A stretch of DNA of 8,574 nucleotides from CAWJHE01 sp964614855 (lineage in GTDB: Bacteria > Chloroflexota > Anaerolineae > Anaerolineales > UBA4823). Below the pieces are notes generated by a model that was not told the origin of the DNA, made no database searches, and worked only from the letters and a program-made list of their open reading frames with translations. Shown piece by piece: positions 1-6,737 of this stretch. The stretch's first letter is position 1. Every line of letters begins with the position of its first letter. The translations under genes and the position numbers were made by a program. The stretch covers positions 1 through 8,574 of the forward strand of contig CAZTMX010000122.1 in assembly GCA_964614855.1 (NCBI GenBank), read 5' to 3'.

Positions 1-611
1 AAATCCTGGGGCTAAAACCGGGCAAACGCTGCCTGTGCATGGGAACGGTGGAAGGTGAGGCGGGGTTTACCAGGTTGGTCAAAAGGAAGATCTCCCGCAT
101 TGCTTCCCGCCACGGCGGCTTTTCCACCGGCGCTGGTCCATCGAGGTTATGGGAAAGGGACCGCTACACATCTTTCCTGATCGGTGAAGCGATCTCCGAT
201 TTTGATATCATTATGGATACGGTAGAGACGCCGGTCAAGTGGGATAACATCGACCATATCCACGATGAGGTGATGAAATACGCCCATTCCATCCCCGGCA
301 CGACTTGTTTCGGCCACATGTCTCATTTTTATCCATACGGCAGCAACCTGTACTTTATCTTTGGCGTGAAGGGCAGCCTGCAGGATTACATCGCTTACCG
401 CACCGGACTGGTGGACGCCATGGTGAAGGCGGGCGGCTCACCCAGCCACCATCACGGTGTGGGCAAGCTGATGCACCAGTGGATCGAGAAATTCCTTGGC
501 AGGGAGGAAATGGACGTGCTGCGTGCCTTGAAGCGGCACTTTGATCCAAACAATATCATGAACCCCGGCTACCAACTGGGATTGGACGTACCCGACGATC
601 TGAAGAGGTGA
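1..611 (+). CDS. FAD-linked oxidase, C-terminal part (alkyl-DHAP synthase-like), 5' truncated by window edge
   Basis: The reading frame is open from the window edge (first whole codon at 3) to TGA at 609-611, so the ATG at 39 is probably internal. About 202 residues of the C-terminal substrate/cap domain of the vanillyl-alcohol-oxidase flavoprotein fold are present; the FAD-binding N-terminal domain would lie to the left. The clearest sign is SHHHGVGKLMHQW near the C-terminus: alkylglycerone-phosphate (alkyl-DHAP) synthases carry this HHHGVGK stretch at the active site. The tail HFDPNNIMNPGYQLG is the usual ending of FAD-linked oxidases. The stretch before the DTVET motif reads FLIGEAIS where AGPS proteins usually read PYLRD, so a conserved arginine appears to be lost. 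The FGGY kinase starts 3 nt after the stop, so the two are probably co-transcribed. AGPS swaps the acyl chain of acyl-DHAP for a fatty alcohol; another hydroxy-acid oxidase role is equally possible here. Confidence 0.85.
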   Translation, partial: ILGLKPGKRCLCMGTVEGEAGFTRLVKRKISRIASRHGGFSTGAGPSRLWERDRYTSFLIGEAISDFDIIMDTVETPVKWDNIDHIHDEVMKYAHSIPGTTCFGHMSHFYPYGSNLYFIFGVKGSLQDYIAYRTGLVDAMVKAGGSPSHHHGVGKLMHQWIEKFLGREEMDVLRALKRHFDPNNIMNPGYQLGLDVPDDLKR

Positions 612-614
612 GCC

Positions 615-2213
615 ATGGCCGACAAGCTGCGTAGCAAAGATGACCTGATCCTGGTTTTCGATAGCGGAACGCAATCGGTTCGCTGCGGGTTATTCGATGT
701 ATCCGGTAATATGCTGGATTTTTTCAAACTACCGATCCAGCCCTATTTTTCCGACCAACCCGGTTTTGCTGAGCAGCACTGCGAGTACTTTTGGGATAAA
801 TTCTGCGAGGCGAGCAAGGAGCTGCTAGCGCGCAACCCGGCCCGCATCAGCAGCCTGGTTGCGGTTACCCTGACGACCCAGCGCGGAGTTTACATTAACC
901 TGGATGCGGACGGTAAACCTCTGCGCCCGGCAATATCCTGGTTGGACCAGCGCCAGGCAGAACCGGTGCGCTTTGCGCCTGCCTGGCTGGAAGCGGCCCT
1001 CAAGATCAGCGGCAAGTACGCTGTGGTAGAGAAACTTTACCGCAAGGGCTTTTCAAACTGGATCATCCAACACCAGCCGGATATCTGGCAGAAAACCCAC
1101 AAGTATGTGCTGCTATCCGGGTTTTACCACCATAAGTTGACCGGCAACTATATGGAATCGATGGGCACGAATTTTGGCTATTTGCCGATCGACCGCAAGA
1201 CATTCGCCTGGGCAAAGAAGAGCGATATCATCTGGTACCTGTTCCCGATTGAAAAGGAAAAGCTCCCTGACATTGCCAGGCAAGGAGATACTATCGGGAG
1301 GATCACCAGGCAAGCCGCACTCGACACAGGCATCCCAGAAGGTCTGCCGCTGATCGCAGCTGCCTGTGATAAATCCTGCGAAGTGCTGGGAGCGGGGATC
1401 CTGGAAAGCAGCACCGGTTATTTAAGCTTCGGCACCTGCGCCACTGTCAATACGGTGACAACAAAATCAATCGACCTGCTCCCTTACCTGCCGCCTTACC
1501 CGGGAGCGGTTCCAGGTACCTACTGCACCGAAATCCCTATCGATCGCGGTTTCTGGATGGTCAGCTGGTTCAAGGATGAATTCGGTTTACAGGAAAGACA
1601 GGATGCGCAGAAGAAAGGCCTCCCAGCGGAAACGCTGTTCGACGAGATGATCCGCCATGTGCCCCCCGGTAGCAACGGGCTTGTGCTGCAGCCGTACTGG
1701 AGCCCTGACCGGGTTTACTGCGATGAGTACGGCAAAGGCTCAGTCATCGGGTTCTCGGATGCGCATACACGCGCCCATCTTTACCGTGCGATCCTGGAAG
1801 GGCTGGTTTTTGCGCTGAAAGACGGCGCCAGGATCACAACCGGCAAGCTCAAGCAACCCTTCACCAAATTGCGCGTCTCGGGCGGCGGGGCCCAAAGCTC
1901 AATCGCAGTGCAGATCGCAGCGGATGTGTTTGACCTGGCGGTGGAATGCCCGAGCGTCTCTGAAACCAGCGCTCTCGGCGCAGCGATCATCGCCGCAGTA
2001 GGGCTGGGCTACTACCCCGATTATGCATCTGCAGTGGGTGGGATGACCCGCTTGCGAGCTACCGTGCAGCCTGTGACGGTGAACCGCGACCTGTATGCCC
2101 GCATCTATGAGGAGATCTACCGCAAGCAATACCGCCGTCTGCGCCCGCTTTATAAGGCGATGGCTGGGATTGCTGCGGACTACCCGGAAAAGATGAAACC
2201 GCCTGCTGCTTGA
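615..2213 (+). CDS. FGGY-family carbohydrate/polyol kinase
   Basis: This 532-residue protein has normal FGGY kinase length and both actin-like halves. The N-terminal half opens with the phosphate loop FDSGTQSVR (residues 15-23), followed by TTQRGVYINLDADGKPLRP and WLDQRQ, which match the sugar-site region of glycerol and xylulose kinases. Asp252 in AACDKSCEVLGAG is the expected catalytic base. The C-terminal half has SFGTCATVNTV, the adenosine-site GGGAQSS (about 422-428) and SETSALGAAIIAA (about 449-461). ATG at 615 is preferred because GAGGTG lies just upstream (605-610) and the previous stop ends at 611. The enzyme would phosphorylate a small polyol or sugar with ATP in the cytoplasm. Lying between an AGPS-like oxidase and GlpD, glycerol or dihydroxyacetone is a reasonable guess, but the protein is not a textbook GlpK (DSGTQS in place of DQGTTS), so xylulose- or erythritol-type substrates cannot be excluded. 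Confidence 0.9.
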   Translation: MADKLRSKDDLILVFDSGTQSVRCGLFDVSGNMLDFFKLPIQPYFSDQPGFAEQHCEYFWDKFCEASKELLARNPARISSLVAVTLTTQRGVYINLDADGKPLRPAISWLDQRQAEPVRFAPAWLEAALKISGKYAVVEKLYRKGFSNWIIQHQPDIWQKTHKYVLLSGFYHHKLTGNYMESMGTNFGYLPIDRKTFAWAKKSDIIWYLFPIEKEKLPDIARQGDTIGRITRQAALDTGIPEGLPLIAAACDKSCEVLGAGILESSTGYLSFGTCATVNTVTTKSIDLLPYLPPYPGAVPGTYCTEIPIDRGFWMVSWFKDEFGLQERQDAQKKGLPAETLFDEMIRHVPPGSNGLVLQPYWSPDRVYCDEYGKGSVIGFSDAHTRAHLYRAILEGLVFALKDGARITTGKLKQPFTKLRVSGGGAQSSIAVQIAADVFDLAVECPSVSETSALGAAIIAAVGLGYYPDYASAVGGMTRLRATVQPVTVNRDLYARIYEEIYRKQYRRLRPLYKAMAGIAADYPEKMKPPAA

Positions 2214-2214
2214 G

Positions 2215-2384
2215 ATGATCAACCGGCCTGTCAGCGAAGTGCTCATTAAGCCAGCCGGTCCAGATTGCAACCTGGACTGCAGCTACGTGCAGCGTATAAG
2301 CAATTCTTCCCACACGCAGATGCTCGTTTGAAAACCCTGGTTGATAATTGGAAAAGGAACACAGATAATGAGAAGATTCATTGA
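2215..2384 (+). pseudogene. Relic of an anaerobic sulfatase-maturase-like radical SAM gene (both ends kept, middle deleted)
   Basis: An ATG at 2215, one base after the kinase stop, opens 38 codons ending at TGA 2329-2331. Its first 24 residues include SEVLIKPAGPDCNLDCSY, which closely resembles the start of anaerobic sulfatase-maturating enzymes (anSME; radical SAM/SPASM), ending where the third cysteine of CxxxCxxC should come; a valine stands there instead. From about 2283, a different frame reads LRAAYKQFFPHADARLKTLV and runs to TGA 2382-2384, resembling the anSME C-terminus (typically LCAGYKxFFxH). The two ends meet near 2283-2288 out of frame, so the roughly 350 central codons of a normal ~400-residue enzyme are missing. 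The C-terminal end overlaps the glpD start by 17 nt, as expected for a once intact, coupled operon gene. What is seen is the residue match on both sides; the family call is from memory of consensus patterns. An assembly collapse could give the same picture. Confidence 0.65.
2354..2358 (+). promoter_or_regulatory. Ribosome binding site deciding the glpD start
   Basis: AAGGA lies 9 nt before ATG 2368. The alternative TTG at 2341 has no comparable purine stretch before it. The site falls inside the C-terminal codons of the radical SAM relic, as expected if glpD was once translated by coupling to that gene. Confidence 0.6.
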
Positions 2385-3996
2385 GCACGACCGCGATAAT
2401 TTCTTTGACATCATCATAATCGGCGGCGGGATCAGCGGGGCAGCGGTGGCGTATGAAGCCGCCTCGCAAGGGTACTCCGTGGCGTTGGTGGAGAAGGGCG
2501 ATTTCGGCGCTGCCACCTCCTCTGCCACCTCGAAGCTCATTCACGGCGGCATGCGCTACCTGGCAAATTTTGAATTTGGCTTGGTGCGCGAATCGCTAAA
2601 AGAACGCAAGACGCTCGAAAATATTGCGCCTAACCTGGTCTATCCATTGCAGTTTCTGATACCCACTTACAAATCGTTCGCTCGCAGCAAATGGCTGCTC
2701 GAGCCAGGTATGCTTCTTTACGACCTGCTCTCCTACGACAAGGCCTTCACCTGGGATCGCAGCAAAAAACTTCCCCTGCACCGCTCGTTATCCCGGCAAA
2801 AGACGCTGGAACTTGAACCGGTTGTGAAAGCCGCTGGGCTGACCGGCGCAATCCTCTATTACGACTGTGCCAGCCTGATGCCGGAGCGGCTGACCCTGGC
2901 ATTTGTCAAGTCGGCAGTGAAGCACGGCGCACAGGTGGCTAACTATGCCAAAGTGGAGGATTTTGTGCGCCAATCCGGCCGGATCGGCGGGGTGGTCGTG
3001 CGAGATCAGATGAGTGGCAAAATTGTCACGCTGCGCGGCCGTTTGACGGTCAATTGCGCTGGTCCCTGGGCGGATCTGGTGTTGGGGGTGGCGCGCGGTG
3101 ATCCCGGCACGCAGCAGATCCGCAGATCGGAAGGCATTCATATCATCACCCGCAAACTGACGCATCACGGCGCGGTCAGCGCCGTGACACCTTCTGGCAG
3201 GCCCTGCAACCTGATCCCCTGGCGCGGCCATACCTTGATTGGCACAACGGACCGCCAATATATTGGTGATCCAGATGCCTACTGTGTGAGGCGCGAAAAG
3301 ATCGAAGACTACCTGGCGGAGGTCAATGCGGCGTTCGGAAAGGAAAACCTGATCCGCTATTCGGACATTGTCCACGTATACGGCGGTCTGCGCCCCCTGA
3401 TTGATGACCAGACGGAAGATGTGTACAAGACATCCCGCAAGTATGAGATATTCGACCACGAGCAGGACGGTATGCCCGGTCTGATCACCGTAGAGGGCGG
3501 CAAGTACACCACCAGTCGCAACCTGGCTGAGAATGTGCTGAAAGTGGTCAACCCGAAATTCGAGCGCAGATCGAAATCTATCAGCGCGCGACAGCATTTA
3601 GCTGGCTGCGAGATCAGCGACCTGGAAGCCTTTATGGCAGATGCAAAATCGCAGTACCCTGATTTTCCAGCGCAGAGTGTGGATTTCTTGGCGCGCCTGT
3701 ATGGGACAGAGCTCCCGCAAGTCATGGAAATAGCCCGCAGTGATCCTGCATACACCTCCAGGTTGGATGGAGACGGTGAAATGCTGGCGCAGGTTGTGTA
3801 TGCCATCCGGGAAGAAATGGCGCTGACGCTCAAGGATATCCTCTTGTGCCGCACAGGGATCGGTTCGCTGGGTCACCCGGGAGAGGAGACTTTGCAGAAG
3901 GTGGCGCAGGTCGCCGCACGGGAATTAGGGTGGGAGGGGGCTCGTGTGGAGCGGGAGTTAGAATCGGTGGAGCGCGTCCTTACGATCCCGAAATAG
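2368..3996 (+). CDS. glpD: Glycerol-3-phosphate dehydrogenase, FAD-dependent (GlpD/GlpA type)
   Basis: GlpD oxidises sn-glycerol 3-phosphate to dihydroxyacetone phosphate and passes electrons to membrane quinone. The 542-residue protein shows the FAD dinucleotide-binding fold near the start (DIIIIGGGISGAA, glycines 19-21 and 24, acidic Glu42 at the end of strand 2), then the family signature SATSKLIHGGMRYL (residues 52-65) and SLKERKTLENIAPNLV. The C-terminal GlpD domain is also present (REEMALTLKDILLCRTGIG, then LGHPGE), so the enzyme is full length. ATG 2368 is preferred to the in-frame TTG at 2341 because AAGGA at 2354-2358 sits 9 nt upstream of the ATG, and homologues start close before the FAD fold. 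It lies 154 nt behind the kinase, with a radical SAM relic in between whose end overlaps this start. It converges on the Nudix gene, with no clear terminator between them. Confidence 0.95.
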   Translation: MRRFIEHDRDNFFDIIIIGGGISGAAVAYEAASQGYSVALVEKGDFGAATSSATSKLIHGGMRYLANFEFGLVRESLKERKTLENIAPNLVYPLQFLIPTYKSFARSKWLLEPGMLLYDLLSYDKAFTWDRSKKLPLHRSLSRQKTLELEPVVKAAGLTGAILYYDCASLMPERLTLAFVKSAVKHGAQVANYAKVEDFVRQSGRIGGVVVRDQMSGKIVTLRGRLTVNCAGPWADLVLGVARGDPGTQQIRRSEGIHIITRKLTHHGAVSAVTPSGRPCNLIPWRGHTLIGTTDRQYIGDPDAYCVRREKIEDYLAEVNAAFGKENLIRYSDIVHVYGGLRPLIDDQTEDVYKTSRKYEIFDHEQDGMPGLITVEGGKYTTSRNLAENVLKVVNPKFERRSKSISARQHLAGCEISDLEAFMADAKSQYPDFPAQSVDFLARLYGTELPQVMEIARSDPAYTSRLDGDGEMLAQVVYAIREEMALTLKDILLCRTGIGSLGHPGEETLQKVAQVAARELGWEGARVERELESVERVLTIPK

Positions 3997-4074
3997 GGTT
4001 GGTGCGTTGGGCTTTTCGAAAGAGAAATCCTGACGGTTAATCACACTAAAAGATTGCGCATAGATAATTGTTGG

Positions 4075-4659
4075 TTATTTCGAAATATCTTGCACCGGTA
4101 AAACCTGGAAATTGCCTTCTTTGAACTCATTAATCAAATCTACATCTTCAGGAAATGCCATCTCCGGCAGCGGCTGGGTAAGGGAGAACCAGCGCAGTTC
4201 TCCCATGTCATCACCGGGCTGTAAGATCCCAGCTGTGCTGTGCGCCAGGAGATATACATTCAGGAAGCGTTGGGACGGTGGAAAGAAAGAGTCGGTTATT
4301 TTCAGGATACCGTCGATCTCGATCTCCAAACCGGTTTCCTCCAGGGCTTCGCGGCGGGCGGTGCTTAAAAAATCTTCGTTAATTTCGATATAACCGCTTG
4401 GCGTAGCCCACAGCTCTCTATTGTGAGAGGCTGGACGTTTTCCCAGCAGGATGCGCTCGCCATCGACGATCAGCAAGCTAACGGTGGGTGCAGGATTTCT
4501 ATAATGGATGAAACCGCAGTTTATGCAGGTTTTTCTTGCCTGGTGACCCAGTATTTTCAGAGTGAGTGTTTTCCCACACAGTGGACAGTACTGGTATGGA
4601 TCGGGCTCCATATCGCTCGTTTGACCTGCATGCCAGTAAACCAGGCGTATAGAACGCAT
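4075..4659 (-). CDS. Nudix hydrolase with N-terminal zinc ribbon
   Basis: This 194-residue cytoplasmic protein starts with a zinc ribbon: CPLC (Cys25, Cys28) and CINC (Cys45, Cys48), followed by HYRNPAPTV, like the linker found in NudC-type and related Nudix enzymes. The complete 23-residue Nudix box spans residues 89-111 and fits GX5EX7REUXEEXGU, with Glu95, Arg103, Glu104, Glu107 and Glu108 in place for metal binding and catalysis. The preceding WATPSG replaces the commoner WALPGG. Such enzymes cleave nucleoside diphosphates linked to another group (ADP-ribose, NADH, nucleotide sugars); the sequence does not settle the substrate. ATG at 4659 is supported by AAAGGAG (complement of 4669-4675) 9 nt upstream; a second methionine is at residue 17. 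It follows the ROK kinase by 31 nt on the same strand and probably shares its transcript. Confidence 0.92.
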   Translation of the reverse strand: MRSIRLVYWHAGQTSDMEPDPYQYCPLCGKTLTLKILGHQARKTCINCGFIHYRNPAPTVSLLIVDGERILLGKRPASHNRELWATPSGYIEINEDFLSTARREALEETGLEIEIDGILKITDSFFPPSQRFLNVYLLAHSTAGILQPGDDMGELRWFSLTQPLPEMAFPEDVDLINEFKEGNFQVLPVQDISK

Positions 4660-4690
4660 GCCTGGACGCTCCTTTCAGATACGAAACTCG

Positions 4691-5452
4691 TTATCCATCG
4701 ACTGGTGCGGATGCGCACTTGAGCGCAGCATATTGCGCCGCGCCGATCACACCAGCCTGGTTGCGGTAGAACGCCGGGCGCAGGCTGGCGCGCGTGTGCA
4801 GTAGCAGGCGGAACTGCTCGAAATCGGCGCTGATCCCACCGCCCAGCACCAGGTGATCTGGCGCCAGGTAGAGCTCCAGCAGCTCCAGGTATTCCTGGAA
4901 GCGGCTGCACCAGGCTTCCAGCGACAGGTTTTCCCTGGTTTTGATCGACGGCGCTGCATATTGCTCCGCTTCCATGCTGTACATCTGAAACAGCCCCATC
5001 TCCGTGTTTGGGTGTAAATGCCCGTCGACAAAGATACCCGAGCCGATGCCGGTACCCAGGGTGAGTACGATGGTCACCCCGCGCCGCAGCTCTTCAGCGC
5101 CGGGGCGGTGGATCTCCGCCAGCCCTGCGGCGTCGGCGTCGTTTATGGCGAAACGCGGGATGCTGGGAGCGAACAGGCGGTCACTCAGAAAGACCTGGCG
5201 CCAGACCTCGTCCAGCTGGTAGCGGAACTCGATCACCATGTTGTTGATCACTACGCGCGGGAAACCGGCGCCCACGCAATCGTAGGGTGGTAAATCGGGC
5301 AGCACACCTTGTAGCGCCTGGGCGTATTCCTCAGGGGAGGAGGAGAACGGGAGGCTCACCTGGTCGAAGTGCGTCACCAGGGGTGTCTCGCCCGGGTGGA
5401 CCAGGCCGTATTTAATAGATGAGCCGCCGATGTCAATGCCGAGGATGTTCAT
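4691..5452 (-). CDS. ROK-family kinase, polyphosphate glucokinase-like, with altered sugar-site residues
   Basis: This 253-residue protein has the length and layout of polyphosphate/ATP glucokinases, which phosphorylate glucose to glucose 6-phosphate in the cytoplasm. Visible motifs are the phosphate loop GIDIGGSSIK (residues 5-14), GAGFPRVV (61-68), the catalytic Asp105 in AINDADAAGLAEI, the second phosphate loop TLGTGIGSGIFVDG (131-144) with PNTE (148-151), and LGGGIS (203-208). Two positions are odd. The glucokinase ELGH motif reads EMGL (Leu154 for the sugar-binding His), and the usual NLD before the conserved Trp reads QLD (Gln79 for Asn). Polyphosphate use is typical of this branch, but the glucose assignment is therefore uncertain. 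The start at 5452 has only a weak upstream purine stretch. The dodecin gene is 69 nt upstream and the Nudix gene 31 nt downstream, all on the minus strand, so a three-gene operon is likely. Confidence 0.88.
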   Translation of the reverse strand: MNILGIDIGGSSIKYGLVHPGETPLVTHFDQVSLPFSSSPEEYAQALQGVLPDLPPYDCVGAGFPRVVINNMVIEFRYQLDEVWRQVFLSDRLFAPSIPRFAINDADAAGLAEIHRPGAEELRRGVTIVLTLGTGIGSGIFVDGHLHPNTEMGLFQMYSMEAEQYAAPSIKTRENLSLEAWCSRFQEYLELLELYLAPDHLVLGGGISADFEQFRLLLHTRASLRPAFYRNQAGVIGAAQYAALKCASAPVDG

Positions 5453-5521
5453 GGTGCTTTTACGTGTTTCCGTTTCCTTAGGTGGCGCTATGAATTACAG
5501 CGACTTCTTGCCTTAATCTCT

Positions 5522-5740
5522 CTAGTCCACCTCTTCATGATACTTGAACGAAACCTTGATTTTCGCCCGGTACGTGGCGACTTTGCCGCCATCCAGCAGC
5601 ATATCAAGCTCGACAACTTCTGCTTTGCGCAGATCGTGCAGCGATTTTGCCGCTGTTTCTACCGCCGTGGCAGCAGCTTTTTCCCATGATTCCGTGCTGG
5701 TTCCAATCAGTTCGATGACCTTATACACACTCTCGCTCAT
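5522..5740 (-). CDS. Dodecin family protein (tryptophan-less type)
   Basis: This 72-residue protein matches dodecins over its whole length: VYKVIELIGTSTESWEKA at the N-terminus, then DLRKAEVVELDM, then GGKV and IKVSFKY near the end, forming the beta-alpha-beta-beta unit that assembles into hollow dodecamers. Classical flavin dodecins have a tryptophan just after the Leu-Arg of the second strand, which stacks on flavin; here Lys39 occupies that place. In this it resembles the mycobacterial Rv0379 (calcium dodecin) group rather than flavin-storing dodecins, so flavin binding should not be assumed. An excellent ribosome site AGGAGGT (complement of 5745-5751) is 4 nt before the ATG. It is first in the probable minus-strand operon with the ROK kinase and Nudix genes, and divergent from the methyltransferase gene. 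Confidence 0.95.
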   Translation of the reverse strand: MSESVYKVIELIGTSTESWEKAAATAVETAAKSLHDLRKAEVVELDMLLDGGKVATYRAKIKVSFKYHEEVD

Positions 5741-5786
5741 ATTTACCTCCTGGTGTAGAATTTTTGGGAGTGGATGGGCTTTTGGA

Positions 5787-5805
5787 TACTATATTATAAT
5801 TCATT
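5787..5805. promoter_or_regulatory. AT-rich divergent promoter candidate between dodecin and methyltransferase genes
   Basis: The 175-bp gap between the two divergent genes holds one AT-rich patch. ATTATAAT at 5793-5800 is an 8-bp palindrome, so a perfect TATAAT box reads on the plus strand (5795-5800) and on the minus strand (5793-5798). No good TTGACA box is at normal spacing on either strand, so promoter use is inferred from the -10 match and position only. The rest of the gap (5806-5915) shows no other clear signal. Confidence 0.45.
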
Positions 5806-5915
5806 CGTTGACCTCTATCGCCATGTCGCCCTGGCCTGGAGATAATGAGGCAACGCATACCGGGGATATGTCAGCACGATTTGGTTATTTTCGTGCCGGG
5901 AGAGATAGAGGCAGG

Positions 5916-6608
5916 ATGAGCAAAATGCCTGGTGAAAAGCATGCAGTTTCACGCGTAACCAGAAGTAAAGCCCAAGCAAAAGAAAGCTACGACAGGCTCA
6001 GCCCTATCTATGATTTGCTTGCAGGTAATTTTGAGGATAAGCATAGAAACGGCGCTTTAAAACGGTTGAACATCCTGAAAGGCGAAACCGTTCTCGAGAT
6101 TGGTTTTGGTACCGGTCGCAGTTTGAAGCAACTGGCTGAAGCGGTGGGGGAGAACGGCAAGGTCTATGGCATAGATATTTCCTCCGGGATGCTTGCTGCC
6201 AGCAGGCGGCGACTTCAGAAGGCAGGGCTGTGGGATAGCGTTGAATTAACCTGTGATGATGCGCTGCAAATGCCGTATGCAGATAGCCAGTTTGACGCTG
6301 TTTTCTTGAGCTTTGTGCTGGAGCTATTCGATACGCCCGAAATTCCACAACTGCTGGCTGAGATACTGCGTGTTTTACGCCCCAAGGGTAGGCTGTGTGT
6401 CGTCAGCATGTCCAAGGAAGGTGGGTTTGCGCCATTTGTGAAATTGTACGAATGGTTCCACCAGGTTTTTCCGCATTTCGCCGACTGCAGACCCATTTAT
6501 GTAAGGCAATCCATACAAGATGCCGGTTTTGAGGTGCAGTTCCATGAACAGCTCAATCTAATGGGACTGCCAGGAGAGTTAGTGATTGGTATAAAGAAAA
6601 TAGTATAG
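5916..6608 (+). CDS. Class I SAM-dependent methyltransferase (UbiE/MenG-like)
   Basis: The protein is 230 residues from ATG 5916. An N-terminal helix, SYDRLSPIYDLLAG (24-37), is typical of the UbiE/MenG-like group. SAM-binding motif I is VLEIGFGTG (59-67), the ribose-binding acid is Asp87 in VYGIDIS, a further motif is CDDALQMPY (113-121), and motif IV is DAVFLSFVLELF. RVLRPKGRLCVVS (152-164) is motif VI. The acceptor is unknown; the ending lacks the features that would mark a true menaquinone methyltransferase. The frame stays open far upstream, but those codons overlap the dodecin gene antisense and do not look like protein. ATG 5916 is favoured by AGAGG at 5907-5911; ATG 5925, with AGGA 8 nt before it, is nearly as good, and ATG 5868 is less likely. 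The gene is divergent from dodecin and 162 nt before the HAD gene. Confidence 0.88.
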   Translation: MSKMPGEKHAVSRVTRSKAQAKESYDRLSPIYDLLAGNFEDKHRNGALKRLNILKGETVLEIGFGTGRSLKQLAEAVGENGKVYGIDISSGMLAASRRRLQKAGLWDSVELTCDDALQMPYADSQFDAVFLSFVLELFDTPEIPQLLAEILRVLRPKGRLCVVSMSKEGGFAPFVKLYEWFHQVFPHFADCRPIYVRQSIQDAGFEVQFHEQLNLMGLPGELVIGIKKIV

Positions 6609-6737
6609 CAATGCGAGTTTTTGCCTTGGGGCAGAAACCGTCGAACCAGCTCGCTCGCGTTGTCAGGCCGCCGAGGCGCAATTGCAGGGGGTTTTACCGG
6701 GATTCGCTGTGCTGCGCCAATCGGAAAATGAAACCGG

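Noticed and set aside
2257..2292. Small hairpins GTCCAG/CTGGAC and CTGCA/TGCAG as a terminator or attenuator before glpD
   Set aside because: The stems are 5-6 bp, no T-run follows, and the bases are better explained as codons of the radical SAM relic.
2328..2348. TTGAAA and GATAAT as a separate glpD promoter
   Set aside because: The boxes are only 9 nt apart, too close for a sigma-70-type promoter.
2341..2367. TTG start at 2341 for GlpD
   Set aside because: There is no ribosome site before it. ATG 2368 has AAGGA 9 nt upstream and fits the family's usual start.
2788..3597. 269-codon open frame antisense to glpD
   Set aside because: It is a shadow of the glpD reading frame, with a composition typical of antisense frames and no recognisable motif.
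3997..4074. Terminator between convergent glpD and Nudix genes
   Set aside because: Only a 4-bp stem around TCG (near 4015-4025) was found, without a T-run; not supportable.
5544..5915. N-terminal extension of the methyltransferase frame (full open frame 5544-6608)
   Set aside because: The extra codons run antisense through the dodecin gene and the promoter gap, are serine/threonine-rich without family match, and the methyltransferase family normally begins near ATG 5916 or 5925, where ribosome sites are present.
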